Source: Sipunculus nudus (Eukaryota > Annelida > Sipuncula > Golfingiida > Sipunculidae). From it: a DNA stretch of 64,000 nucleotides. A model generated the notes under the pieces. The model had not been told where the DNA came from, did no database searches, and saw only the letters and a list, made by a program, of their open reading frames with translations. Location of the stretch: the NCBI GenBank assembly GCA_026874595.1, contig CM049306.1, positions 110,620,142-110,684,141 on the forward strand. The letters run 5' to 3'. The stretch's first letter is position 1; each line of letters opens with the position of its first letter. A program made the translations under genes and the position numbers. Shown one piece after another: positions 22,125 through 33,134 of this stretch.

Positions 22125-22974
22125 TTATTGTACTGATATTGGTTCAACAGTTGAAATAAAAAAAACCATAAAAATAGAAAATTGATTTATTCCAGAAGAA
22201 AACATGATATTAACATATTTACATTATATACATATCACAATATCTAAATATTCATGTCAAACTGTACATGGTTGTGATTTTTCAAGGAAAAGTATTCTTA
22301 GCGGGAGTCGGCATCAACCAGTTTGCACCAGCTGTTCCATTACACTGATGCTTGTTTCAGGGCCCCGTCAAAACAAGTATCGGCCCCGAAACATGTATTT
22401 ATAATTAGAGCCTGTCCCATCGTATCACGTGTTACAAGCGGTTGATGGCTCATGTGATCAAAAAGTCTCACTTTATTGGTTGTCAGCATTGACTCAGAGA
22501 GGGGTATTATGAATTGATGTTATTGTTAAATTGAACAAGGGAAGCGTGTCAGTTCGGGGAAACCCCTCAGGACCACGTGTTTACAAGCAGTTGATGGCTC
22601 ATGTGATTAAACAACGTCATTTTATTGGCTGTTGGCATTGACTGTGAGTGGCGTATTACCAGTGAGCTTATCGGACAAAGCTCTCTGGTATTACGCATTG
22701 AAGCGTGTTAGGTTGGTCAGCATGGGAAACCCCTCGGTCATCTGGTCATGTACTGAAAACGATCTCCGTGAGTCGCTGTCCGTCCGGATTTCTGACTCGG
22801 GTGTCTGCTCATGATAGGGTTTTCAACCAAATATTACTGTCACCTGTTCGCGTTTAGCAGGTGTCCGCTCATGATAGGTCAATTTTAATGGGAAACGCGT
22901 CCGGACAATGGCTTAGTGTTCGTACATTGAAGGTGTCCGCTCGTGCTCGGGTTCGCTCACGGCAGGTACTGGTG
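21978..22974. mobile_element. 997-bp MITE with TA duplication inside the recombinase gene
   Basis: Inverted ends are CAC(T/C)AGTACCTG(T/C)CGTGAG at 21978 and its complement ending at 22974, with further subterminal similarity (GACACCTTC). The flanking TA occurs at 21976-21977 and 22975-22976. No transposase ORF. Contains a 35-base G run. Superfamily uncertain: the CACTA-like tip suggests one possibility, the TA duplication another (Tc1/mariner-like). Confidence 0.85.
22089..22123 (+). repeat. G35 homopolymer
   Basis: An uninterrupted run of 35 G bases, a strong G-quadruplex candidate and a likely sequencing or assembly weak point. Confidence 0.9.
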
Positions 22975-23189
22975 TAGCTGAAGCCATCGTCGTTAATGTA
23001 CTACCCCGAATCCCTTTATCAAACCTATCGACTAGGAAGAGAAATGTTGTAGAAGGTGCTACTGGTTGGTCGCCAATTCTTGGTGCCCCAAGTTATTACA
23101 AAATTCTTCTGATTGTTTCCATACCCTCTCATATGTTATCCTGGTGGATTTTGCTATGCTACCCTCTATCATCTGTTTTCCCACCTGTA

Positions 23190-24760
23190 CTAATTGAGAC
23201 ACTCTGGCACTGGCGGCACTGTCTGAGGGTATGGGTCCATGTAGGGTGCCAACCTCAGGAATGTAGACACCTGGCAACGAGAAAGTGCATCAGCTAAGGC
23301 ATTATATTGACCTGGTATGTGCACTGCTTCTAGTAGTATGTTATGTTTTAGTGTTATTAAGACTAATCTCCTAATCAGGATCATGACCTGAGGATCTTTT
23401 GAAGATTTGTTATTGATAATTGATACTAGAGCTTGGTTGTCTGTATGTATCCTTATTGCTTTGTTACCCAGTATGACCCTCAAATGATCTACTGCCAAAA
23501 CAATTGGATATAGCTCAAAATTACAATGTTGTATTTCTTCCAAGTATCAGGCCAGATCCCACTAAACCAGGCAGAGCCAAAAACAGCTCCATACCCTAAC
23601 CCCTGAGAAGAATCAGTGCAAAGATCTAAATCCGATGAATCTAGTACCTCCTTGATGAAAAAGGATCTGCCGTTATGTGCAGAAAGGAACTGATCCCAAA
23701 CCTTCAAATCTTTCCTGGTTTCCTTGTTAATCCTCACATGATGGTGTGGCCTAATCAAGCCTTTTGTCAAGTCAATTAATCTCCTTAAGAATGCCCTACC
23801 TGGTAGTACTACCGAACAAGCAAAATTAAGCAGACCTATTATGGACTGTAGTTCCTTGAGTTGAACCTTTTTCCTCCGCAGAAAGTTTGATACTGTATCC
23901 TTGGTTCTAACCACCTTATCTAAGGGAAGTCTTGCTTCTTGTCTTAAGCTATCTAGCTCTATCCCTAAGAATGTCAACACCTGATCAGGACCTTGGGTTT
24001 TCTCTGCTGCTATGGGGATGCCTATCTCCCTACACAAGCCTAAAAAGCTAGTCAATAACTTTTTGCAATCCAGTTCTGAAGCACCCAGAAATAAAAAGTC
24101 ATCTAACACATGGACTACACTATTTGTCCCATTCTTCTTTTTAACTAGGTACTCTAATGCTTTGCTAAGTTTCTCGAAAAGCTGACATGAGCATGCCGCC
24201 CCCATTGGTAAGCAGGTGTCATAATAGTATTCTCCCTCCCAGGTAAATCCTAGTAAATGATGGTCGTCAGGGTGTACCGGGATAATCCTAAAAGCTGATT
24301 TAATGTCTGACTTTGCCAAATATGCACCAGCCCCCATCTGTTTCAGAATGTGTACTGCATCTTGTACCGATGCATATTCTACTCTAGTGAATTCTGAAGG
24401 AATGCTGTGATTGACTGAGTTGTTCTCCGGGTAGGACAGGTTGTGTATCAATCTAAATTTGCCAGGTTCCTTTTTGGGTACTAGACCTAAGGGGGAGAAG
24501 ACCATCTCAGGAAAGGGGGGTTGCTTAAATGGACCTCTAAACCTACCTGCATTTACCTCCTCTACGATCTTTCTATATGCTACCTGCTTGTTACTTCTTG
24601 CTGAGCTTAGATTGTCCGGAATGGCCTGAGGGCTGAGGCCTGTAGACTGTAAGCGAAATCCCTCCTGAAACCCTTTTACTAGAAAAGCTGTCTCTTGTTC
24701 CGGGAAGTCATGTTCCTTTAACAATCTAAGTAGGATTGCCGGGTCGACTGGTGTAGTCAT
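23190..24760 (-). pseudogene. Reverse transcriptase-RNase H of element 2, one frameshift
   Basis: Starts at ATG (24758-24760). The RT core is intact: LVPKKEPGKFRLIHNLS, first Asp in LAKSDIKSAF (residue 152), LPMGAACSC, and the catalytic VLDDFLFLG box (Asp220, Asp221), followed by thumb-like sequence FLGIELDSLRQEARLPLDK. RNase H begins with DLCTDSSQGLGYGAVFG. The frame is lost near 23540 and the rest of RNase H (IHTDNQALVSIINN; ALADALSRCQV) lies in another frame down to 23190. RNase H and the recombinase N-terminus overlap at 23190-23277 in different frames, as in element 1. A single indel separates this copy from an open frame. Confidence 0.87.
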
Positions 24761-24890
24761 TCTTTGGTTGGGAGAAGCACTTGGTGTTGGGGTGGTTTGC
24801 CGCCACGAAAGGGCTGACGAGGGATACTGTCTGTCTTCTCTGTCAAATCTATCCTGCCAATCTTGTCCGTCACTGCCTCCATATAGAGTT

Positions 24891-25313
24891 CTAAGTGTTT
24901 AACCCCCCAGGATACTGCTCCAGTCTCCCGCAGCTTATGAAAGTCCTGGTCATACTTGTGCCAGGCAGCACCTTTTTGGGCCAGTTCCCTGTGTCCATAT
25001 GTTTGAGCAGTCTAGGGGCCAATGTCGCGTCATGCTCAGTCAGAACTGCCATATAGACAGTGAATGCGGAAATCCACTGATTCAGTGCAAGGGGACGTTC
25101 TGGCTCTGGGACCCACCTGAGTGTCGGGGGGCCTGAATTATTACCGTCCACTTCTAAACCAAAACCCTTCTTTTGTGCTCTTTCTTGCTTAGACAGAAGG
25201 AGGGCCATTTCAATGTACTGACCTGCGATGATCTTGGCCTTCACTGCTGTAGCAACCCTACTGCTAAGTGTCAGTGAGGAACCTACACTTTCATTCTGCT
25301 CTTCTGAGATCAT
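24891..25313 (-). pseudogene. Gag body of element 2, truncated before the zinc finger
   Basis: 140 residues from ATG (25311-25313), aligning with element 1 gag from SSSVARSVREDIW onward (SSRVATAVKAKIIAGQYIEM; NQWISAFTVYMAVLTE; PRLLKHMDTGNW). The frame ends in GGLNT and the Cys-rich zinc-finger region present in element 1 is missing; only about 130 bp separate it from the RT start. The ATG overlaps the preceding stop as ATGA. Confidence 0.75.
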
Positions 25314-25711
25314 GATAGGTGAAATGGACTCACCGTTGTGTTGGCTTTCTGATAGGCTGCTGGCTGCAGGGGTTGATTGCTGTGTGGTTTTGAAACTTGC
25401 CAGTTTTCATCAATACGGCGGTCACTGTCATTTGAGAGCTTATCTATCTTTTTGTTCAGATCAGTTGACACGCTGTTTAGGGAGGCTGCAACATTGTCGA
25501 TCTTCTTGGTAAGTTTGTCAGATGGTCTCACGACCTGTGACCCTGACAGAGTGTCCTGCACTGGTGTCCCCTGGACTGGGGGTGTCGGGTTGCTCACCGA
25601 CTCTGTTGATCGAGATTTCCTGCCCCTTTTCCTTGGTGGAGGAGCTTGTTCCTCGGAGCTTGACGATGGATGACCACACCTGGCGGGTGCCTTCGCCGAA
25701 TGTTTTCCCAT
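25310..25711 (-). CDS. N-terminal gag ORF of element 2
   Basis: From ATG at 25709-25711 (MGKHSAKAPARCGH). About 133 residues: a basic Pro/Ser-rich stretch (PPPRKRGRKSRS) followed by a predicted coiled coil with KKIDNVAASLNSVSTDLNKKIDKL. Same character as the element 1 N-terminal gag ORF. Its stop TGA (25310-25312) overlaps the start of the gag body. A GTGAGT donor-like site lies close to its end. Confidence 0.65.
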   Translation of the reverse strand: MGKHSAKAPARCGHPSSSSEEQAPPPRKRGRKSRSTESVSNPTPPVQGTPVQDTLSGSQVVRPSDKLTKKIDNVAASLNSVSTDLNKKIDKLSNDSDRRIDENWQVSKPHSNQPLQPAAYQKANTTVSPFHLS

Positions 25712-25739
25712 ACTGAAACAGAGTTTATTAAGATTACAA

Positions 25740-26190
25740 TCCTCCCTCTTCCCCCCCCCCTCCTCAAGAAAGGATAGCTTGAGAAAGAAATGCCTTTGAA
25801 AGGCGCCAGGCTCCCTCCCCCCCATACCCCTTCCCCCCCAGTAGGGATAGCTTGAAACAGAAGTGCCAGTTTTAGGCACTAGAATCTCCTCCCCCCTTTA
25901 CCCTCCCTTAGAGAAAAAAGCTTGAAACAGGGTGCCAGTTTTAGGCATTTTTTTTTTAATAGCTTGAAACAGAAATGTCAGTTTTTGGCACAAGGCCTAA
26001 CCTCGAATTTTTCCAATCAAAGTAGAAAAGATAGCTTGAAAAAAGAAGTGCCAGTAACAGGCAGAAGACACCCCCCCCCCCACCCCCACCCCCCGAAAAG
26101 GATAGCTTGAAACAGCAGGGCCAGTTTTAGGCACCAGATTCTCATACCCCCAACCCACCCCCATTCCCCACAAAAAGGCTAAAAACCAAA
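25740..26190 (-). repeat. Degenerate tandem repeats 5' of element 2 gag
   Basis: Five to six units of ATAGCTTGAAACAGAAGTGC plus CAGTTTTAGGCAC, separated by poly-C/A-rich stretches (units near 25775, 25848, 25919, 25960, 26033 and 26102). This parallels the oligo-A GATGC repeats upstream of gag in element 1. Confidence 0.8.
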
Positions 26191-26196
26191 ATGGAT

Positions 26197-26530
26197 GCTG
26201 TTGTAAGCACCAACCTTTATTATTGTTCTATAATCAATCCCTAGCCCCAGCATCCCCCCCCCCCCCCCTAGTATTTACTCCTCAGGTTTGATATGTATAT
26301 GTCAGAGACGAGATTGAAATCCAGGCGGATTTTAAATTCGCCTAGACGAGATTGCAATTGTGATGCTGTTGTAAGCACCAACCTTTATTATTGTTCTATA
26401 ATCAATCCCTAGCCCCAGCATCCCCCCCCCCCCCCTAGTATTTACTCCTCAGGTTTGATATGTATATGTCAGAGACGAGATTGAAATCCAGGCGGATTTT
26501 AAATTCGCCTAGACGAGATTGCAATTGTGA
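26197..26530. repeat. 167-bp tandem duplication including the foldback left end
   Basis: GATGCTGTTGTAAGCACCAA through GCAATTGTGAT occurs twice (about 26196-26362 and 26363-26530). The duplicated unit contains both flank (poly-C run) and the first 60 bases of the foldback terminus, so the duplication happened after insertion. Confidence 0.85.
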
Positions 26531-28634
26531 TCTCCCTAGGCGAGATTGCAATTGTGATCTTGGCTAGACGGATTTTAAACTCGCCTAGACGAGATCACAA
26601 TCGCAATCTCGCCTAGGCGAGATTAAAATCCATCATGGAGCAGGCAATGATTTTAATCTCGCCTAGGCGAGTTTAAAATCTGTCTGGTGTCATCCAGGCG
26701 AGTTTAAAATCTGCCTGATATCACTTGGGCGAGTTTAAAATCTGCCTAGGCGAGATTAAAATAGTGATCTGATCTAATTTCCCAATAAATTATGCATTGT
26801 AATTGACTTATGAAAGATGTTTTCAGTCAGATTTTCAATATTTTAACACTGAATGGTTACTTATAGTTCACAAGTAATATATTTATTAATATTTACAGAA
26901 TATTAGATTATTAATTAAATAATTAACATTAATTTTGGAAATGGAATATTTTATATTATATATTTTTTATTAATATGGTTATGTATAGTTCACAAGTAAT
27001 ATATATTTAATATTATTTACAGAATATTATAATATTTATGTAATAATTCACACTAATTTTTTTATTTTATATTTTTATTTATAAACTATGTAATAAGAAA
27101 CTTACATTGGTATTATATATGGCATATTCAAATGATATATGATGTTGGCTGCTGCTGATTATTTACATAATAATTTTGTTGTCAATATTAATTTGAAGGG
27201 AAACTGGTATTAGTAAAATTAGTAATGTAGTATTTTAAAAAGACAAAAGAAACATAGCTCATTTATTTTTTATCAATATAATTCAATGCATGTTCACATG
27301 CATAAATGATCTATAACTCTATGAATCTAGAAATCATATGATATAATACTGTCCAAAAAAAGGCAGTTATCTTGTAACACAGTCTACATAAATATTGAAG
27401 CTTCACAAAATGCCTCACAAAACATTAAAAAAAAAGATCAGAAGAATATTATATACATTATAAGAAAAGACTAAATAAGACAAAGAAATATTCACTTGCA
27501 TACATCTGTGTATCAACTTTTACCTTTTCTCATATGATGTTTAATTACCTAAAAAAAGGATGGTGTATCAAAGTCCATCATAAATACTGATACCCTGCAT
27601 ATTTTGTACCATAAGTGTACATGTTTTGACTGTTGAGTGTTGAACACCAGGGTGAAAAGAAACATTTGAACTAGATCAACCAACTAATTTGTTCTGTTTG
27701 TCCTGTAAGAATTATCAAATAGGATGATTGTTTATGTTAATGTGTAATATACTCATTAAATAGTGAAGTAATAGCTATCTAAACTAATCTATCTATCTGT
27801 CTATCTATCTGTCTATGATTGATTCAATATGCAAGTGGATGACTTTTTCCCCCAGATTTGCTCTTCATAATATCTCATAAGTGTGCTTCAATATACCTCT
27901 TGTTACTCTCTAATTGCCATATATTCAAATACAATTACAAATTATTTTTTTGGTAAAAATTATTAGTGATATTTACAATCCCAATGTTGTTAAGAAAACT
28001 GGAGAAAAAAAATAAAGATTAATTAATGTTTAGCAAATAATTGGTATGATAAGGATGCTGTAGACCACATGAAACACATCAAAGGGTCAAATAATAATCA
28101 AATATCTATTTCATAATTCTGTTTCCAAAATTAATGTTAATTATCACATGAATAATTATTACATTACTGTAAAAAAGTTAATTATTACATTAATACTATA
28201 ATATTCTGTAAATATTAATAAATATATTACCTTTTAACTATATATAACCATTCAGTGTTAAAATATTGAAAATCCGACTGAAAACATCTTTCATATGTCA
28301 ATTACAATGCTTAATATATTAGGAAATTAGATAAGATCACTATTTTAATCTCGCCTGGGCAGATTTTAAACTTGCCTAAGTAATATCAGACAGATTTTAA
28401 ACTCGCCTGGATGACACCAGACGGATTTTAAACTCGCCTAGGCGAGATTAAAATCCTGGCCTGCTCCATGATGGATTTTAATCTGGCCTAGGCGAGATTG
28501 CGATTGTGATCTCGTCTAGGCGAGTTAAAATCTGTCTAGGCGAGATCACAATTGCAATCTCGCCTAGGCGAGATCACAATCGCAATCTCGTCTAGGTGAA
28601 TTTAAAATCCGCCTGGATTTCAATCTCGTCTCTG
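26303..28634. mobile_element. Foldback-type element with long inverted arms
   Basis: Ends are CAGAGACGAGATTGAAATCC (26303, repeated at 26470) and its inverse ending at 28634. The outer arms are built of 20-30-bp modules containing the palindrome CGCCTAGGCG plus AGATT(G/A)(C/A)AAT. The inner arms (about 26755-26910 and 28195-28345) are non-repetitive and still clearly inverted copies (ACATCTTTCAT; TTCAGTGTTAAAATATTGAA). Total arm length is about 450 bp or more. The core (26911-28190) is AT-rich and without ORF. A CTAT/CTGT microsatellite lies at 27785-27818. Confidence 0.85.
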
Positions 28635-28848
28635 ACATATATATATATTATATATATACGCTAAAGACTATATTGCATGTATTTGCTAATGCAAGATCAA
28701 CTTGTTAAATTTGTCATATTACAGTGATAGCATAAAAAGATGTGCTAGTGAACAGGCTTATGGCCTTTGATTATTCAATTTATTTTATACAAAGACATCA
28801 TTATCCAGTCTGTGTATTAATATCTTTTGCATAAAGATGGCAGGAGCC
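28635..28848. other. Spacer between foldback and 17-kb element
   Basis: AT dinucleotides at 28635-28660, then non-coding sequence. Nothing recognised. Confidence 0.5.
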
Positions 28849-28851
28849 TAT

Positions 28852-29440
28852 ACCCAGCTGGCAAAGGTTGGTTGGACTAACGTTGGGCCAACGTTGGCGT
28901 TTTACATAGGACCAACGTTGGTGAGTTACGTTGGCCCTACGATTTGTTGCTCTTTGGGCCTACGTTGGATATACGTTGGGCCAACGTTGGCAACAACGTA
29001 GGGACAATGTAGGACCAATGTAGGACCGATGTAGCGGTATACTATATATATATAGGACAAATGTTGGCCGAATGAAGGACCGATGTAGTGGTATACTATA
29101 TATATGTAGGACAAATGTTGGGCCAATGTAGGACTGATGTAGTTGTATACTATATAAATGTAGGACAAATGTTGGGCCAATGTATAGGACTGATGTAGTG
29201 GTATACCATATATATGTAGGACAAATGTTTGGCCTATGTAGGACTGATGAAAGGGTACTATATATATATGTATGAAAAATGTTGGGCCAATGTAATGTGA
29301 TATTATTGATATGTACGACCCTTGTAGGACCAATTTTGTGTAAATGCACATAAAAAAGTATAAGTGTTGGGTCATGGTTGAACTATGTAGTGAAAACTTG
29401 CAATATTATTTATATGTAGGACCAATCTTGTGCCAATTCA
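28852..29440. repeat. Left subterminal array of the 17-kb element
   Basis: Perfect ACGTTGGGCCAACGTTGG-type palindromes (near 28879 and 28974) grade into about six degenerate 60-bp units with ATGTAGGACAAATGTTGGGCC and GTATACTATATATA. Long ORFs through it on the minus strand are repeat artefacts. Confidence 0.8.
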
Positions 29441-30782
29441 GAATAATAATAATAATGTTGGACCAAGAATAATCAATAAGTCATTTACAATGCCCAGCTC
29501 ATTTATTTAATAAAAAAAAAGTGTTTTGTGTACGTTCACTTATGATAATTTACATTGCATGTTCTCAGATTCCTGTCCCTTTCAAATTCTCAAGGAAATA
29601 AACAAGTGTTACCCATGAATTCCTCAGACAAGCAATCAATATAATTAAGACATGATACTGAATAATATATTTGAATTGTTTATTTACAAAATTAATTAAT
29701 AACAATTACTTAAATAAACCAAAAATGCAGGCTAAAGACAGGTTAGCTTACATGTAATTATAATTCTCCTAATCTAAATTGCAGAAGCAAAAAAAAATAT
29801 GCAGGCTAAAGACAGGTTAGCTTAAATGTAATTATAATTCTCCTAATCTAAAGTGCACAAGCTAGACTAAGTTGAAGATGGACTGATGTAAATAACACCT
29901 ATTGTTTAGAAACTTGAATAAAACCTACTCTTTAAAAAATACTTGAAATTTCAAATGTTAAATAATGACATCCTTATGTAAACATTGTTTTAAATTAAAT
30001 AAACATAAACAGAACAGATGTATACAAATGCATATAAATCTCATTTTATGTGTTGCAAACTGAATTAAAATAAAGATCTTACAACAATAAGAGCCTGTCA
30101 CAGTGTCATTATTTTAAAACTGGGATAAATGTTCATCAACAACCAACTACTTTAGTCTTTTCAGTAGTATTTGAGGCCATAAACTCAACTCAGCATTTTT
30201 CAAAGTTTAGGGAGGTACAAATTCACAATGACTGTCAGATTTAAAAAAAAGGCACGAACTCAAAAATCACCTTTCATAATACCCCCGTTATATCTCTTAA
30301 AACTGTCTATAAAAATACTCTGATACTCTTATTACAATAACTTAAATAAACAAAATATGTAAGGTAATGACAGATTGTCTTGCGTGTATTATAAAACTAT
30401 ACTGAAGTGCACAGAAGAGAAGCCAAGCTAAGCTTGATCAAGCTAAAGTGCAGCTATGCTAACCTGATTACACTGATGTAAATAATACCTACGGATTAAA
30501 AACTTGAATAAAAGCTACTCTTTTCAATAAATTCCTTGAAATTTAAGAATCCTAATGTATACATGGTGTTAAAATTAAATAAAAAAATGGGTACAGAGAA
30601 TAAAGGTGGCTTGTCCAATATTGGAAAAAAATAAAGGTACTGATTTTTTATCTATTGTAATAACTTAAAAGATTTGAAAAGTTAGAATTTAATTTTGGGT
30701 ACCCAATTGAATCTTGCTCAATAAAGTTATATCCCCCCCCCCCCAAAAAAAAAGTTTCTGGCTCCTGCAATATTTCCTATAA
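29441..30782. repeat. AT-rich segment with duplications, 3' of the DUF4806 gene
   Basis: A near tandem duplication (GCAGGCTAAAGACAGGTTAG at about 29727 and 29802) and a larger diverged copy of 29700-29945 at about 30330-30530 (shared CTGATGTAAATAA...ACCTA; AAACTTGAATAAAA). No ORF. Poly-C and poly-A runs at 30735-30755. Confidence 0.6.
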
Positions 30783-32255
30783 TTAATCCTGCTGTGCCTC
30801 CTTTTCAAGTTTTTTTTTGGTTCTGTCTTTCTTCCCTCCGTCACGGTCACTAGCAAACCGCAGCCAGCTTTGTACTGTGTTTTTAACCTGGTGGTCTGTG
30901 GCGTCTTTGGAAAGCGGATTCTCTCTCACAGCACCTGGAACACAAAGAAGGAACCCTGTCAATTAGTTCATATTTGGAAGGTTACATTTTCATTTTACAG
31001 TGAAACCTGAACCAAGCGACCACTGCCGCCAGCGACCGTCTGTGACTTACGACCGAAAAACGAATGCACCGAGCTTAATCACTCTTTAATGCCCCTGTGT
31101 TGAGCGACCGTTTGTGGTACGCGACCACCAACCGCTCAGATGTGGCCGGTCGCTGGTCTATACCTCCGTTAAGCGACCGCCTGGTGTAGCGGTAGTGGCA
31201 CCTGGCGTCATAAGTTAAGACTAAAACGACCGTGCCATTGACCGTCTCTTGAATGTGCAGGTGGCAATGGTGACCTACTTTCCCCGCGGTGAATTGGACA
31301 TTAATTCACAATACCCCTCCAGGTGTCAATGGCCTAGGGCCCGCGTCATTTTAATCTTTCTCCAAAAATGAAAGTTCCGCGAATATTGCGAGGGAACATG
31401 TAAAACGACGCAATTCTTTAATTCTGATGCCTGTGTACCATTATTTTTTTAGCACAGCCTATTTTTGAACACATCGTATTTGTTTAACGATTGTCTAAAA
31501 CATCTTTACGGTAAAGGATCACGTGCTCTAGGGGAAATCCCTCATTAATATTCATCGAATAGAACTCCCGTTGTATTTCTGACACCGCGGTCGCATTCAC
31601 TACGCTGCGGTCGTTGACCGGAGTTCATAACTAGTCTTAGCCATGTGTAAATAACATTTGCGCGGATTTAATTAAAAGAAAGTGAGTCATGAAAGTAAGT
31701 TTGTCATAACGTTAGAGATCAACTGTCATTGCTTATCACACACATTTTGACTTGACAACAAGTCAGTTCGTGACGACGATAAACTGACGACCTGCTTCGA
31801 TAACATCAATAGAATATTCATCAATAAGACAAAAGGACTCAATGCTAACTACCATAGTACCAATATAGAGACTGTTTGATAACGTGAGCAGTCACCTGTA
31901 ATCAAATGATTGATCCCTTCATACCTGCCTTGAGATTTTAATGGGGTCTGTTTCTAAAACAAAGTGACTCAGTGTGTACTCATGGTACATCATTAATTAG
32001 CGGTTTGTGGTTTGTGCAATATAACAAACAGGCTATTCAAAGCTTTTGATAAAGGCTTGTTTAATAAAGTTATAAAAGGACCAGCTTTCTTTGATAATTA
32101 TTAATAAGATTCCCTTATTAAGCAGAGCAAAATTGATTAATTGATTTAAGTAAATATTGTTGTTAACTTGTAAATATTGTTGTGAATATCTTGATTATCT
32201 ATAAGATATATATATATATATATATAACTCTGAAGAAAAACAACACTGTTAATTC

Positions 32256-32310
<55 letters not shown>

Positions 32311-33084
32311 AGTATGTATTTTTATAATAAATTAATAAATGTTTACGTAGACATATATGCCTTTATATTCTTTGTTCGCTTCATCCTGAGACTTAGACCA
32401 CCTGAGACTTAAGACCACCTGTGACTTAAGACCGCTTTTGGTGTGGCACATCAGGTGGTCTTAACTCTCAGGTTTTACTGTATATTGCTGTGACTGTAAT
32501 TACTAGGACGTGAACAAATGCAGATATAACCATATTTACTCTATGGGGACAAATATTAATCAAGACTCTCCCAGTATACATTTAAACATTGTTTCACTAG
32601 CTTTTAATAAATATAAGATTAACTATTGTCCTGTAAAATGTTATATATATCTGAATATCCATGAACATGTAAAATCTCACGATATCCACAGTTCAGTTTC
32701 TGTTTAAGAAAAGTCAGCATAAATTAAAGTAACAGCCTGAAATGAATTTCTTCGTTAGCTTTGGTTGGAACTGTTCATAAAAATATACTCACGCTGGATC
32801 AAAGACACAATGCCAGGGAGGGTAATTATGCCGGTTTTTCTTGGTGTGTTGTCGGCAGGATTCCGGCATCTGCCCTCCCAGTTCAGCCCTTTTGCCACAG
32901 TATTGGTCATCAGTGACCTGAGGACACCCCTCACCACCTCTTTTATGTTGGTTCCACCAACTTTTGATAGATGATAGACCTGTGGATTAAACCAATTACA
33001 TAACTGCAAATAATACAGGTTTTGATTACATATATATATATATTATATATACTATAATAATATATATTATATATACTATAATAA

Positions 33085-33134
<50 letters not shown>

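Larger units (their letters stand above)
21318..23277 (-). pseudogene. Tyrosine recombinase of element 2, interrupted by a MITE
   Basis: The N-terminal part (23277-23059) contains KSTRITYERVWKQSEEFCNN, homologous to element 1. It is followed by a frameshift near 23060, then the MITE at 21978-22974, then the continuation LGNLSDPTTTFAIKKLLSGA (about 21955-21896) and the C-terminal catalytic part (21533-21318) with GHSFRIGAATEAA and GRWKTEAFKRYLR. Deleting the MITE and one TA restores AISYFHK, which aligns with AIAYVHK in element 1. Other small frame breaks exist between 21850 and 21540. Inactive as it stands. Confidence 0.85.
10681..26190 (-). mobile_element. Second Ngaro-like retroelement, minus strand, with nested insertions (element 2)
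   Basis: Order on the minus strand: tandem repeats (26190-25740), gag (25711-24891), RT/RNase H (24760-23190), recombinase (23277-21318), hairpin array (20770-20143, continuing at 11167-10900 after a nested element), then a short B-like sequence (10740-10681). The proteins are homologous to element 1 but clearly diverged, so it is a separate family. The left terminal repeat and any hydrolase ORF were not found; the 5' side may be truncated by the foldback element. Boundaries are approximate. Confidence 0.7.

Noticed and set aside
26196-26530. Direct repeat at the foldback left end as a possible LTR
   Set aside because: It is a single 167-bp tandem duplication containing both flank and terminus, with no counterpart on the right side.
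28926-29375. Minus-strand ORFs of 129 and 149 codons with repeated HLSYIYIVY
   Set aside because: Direct translation of the 60-bp subterminal repeat; two frames are open equally.
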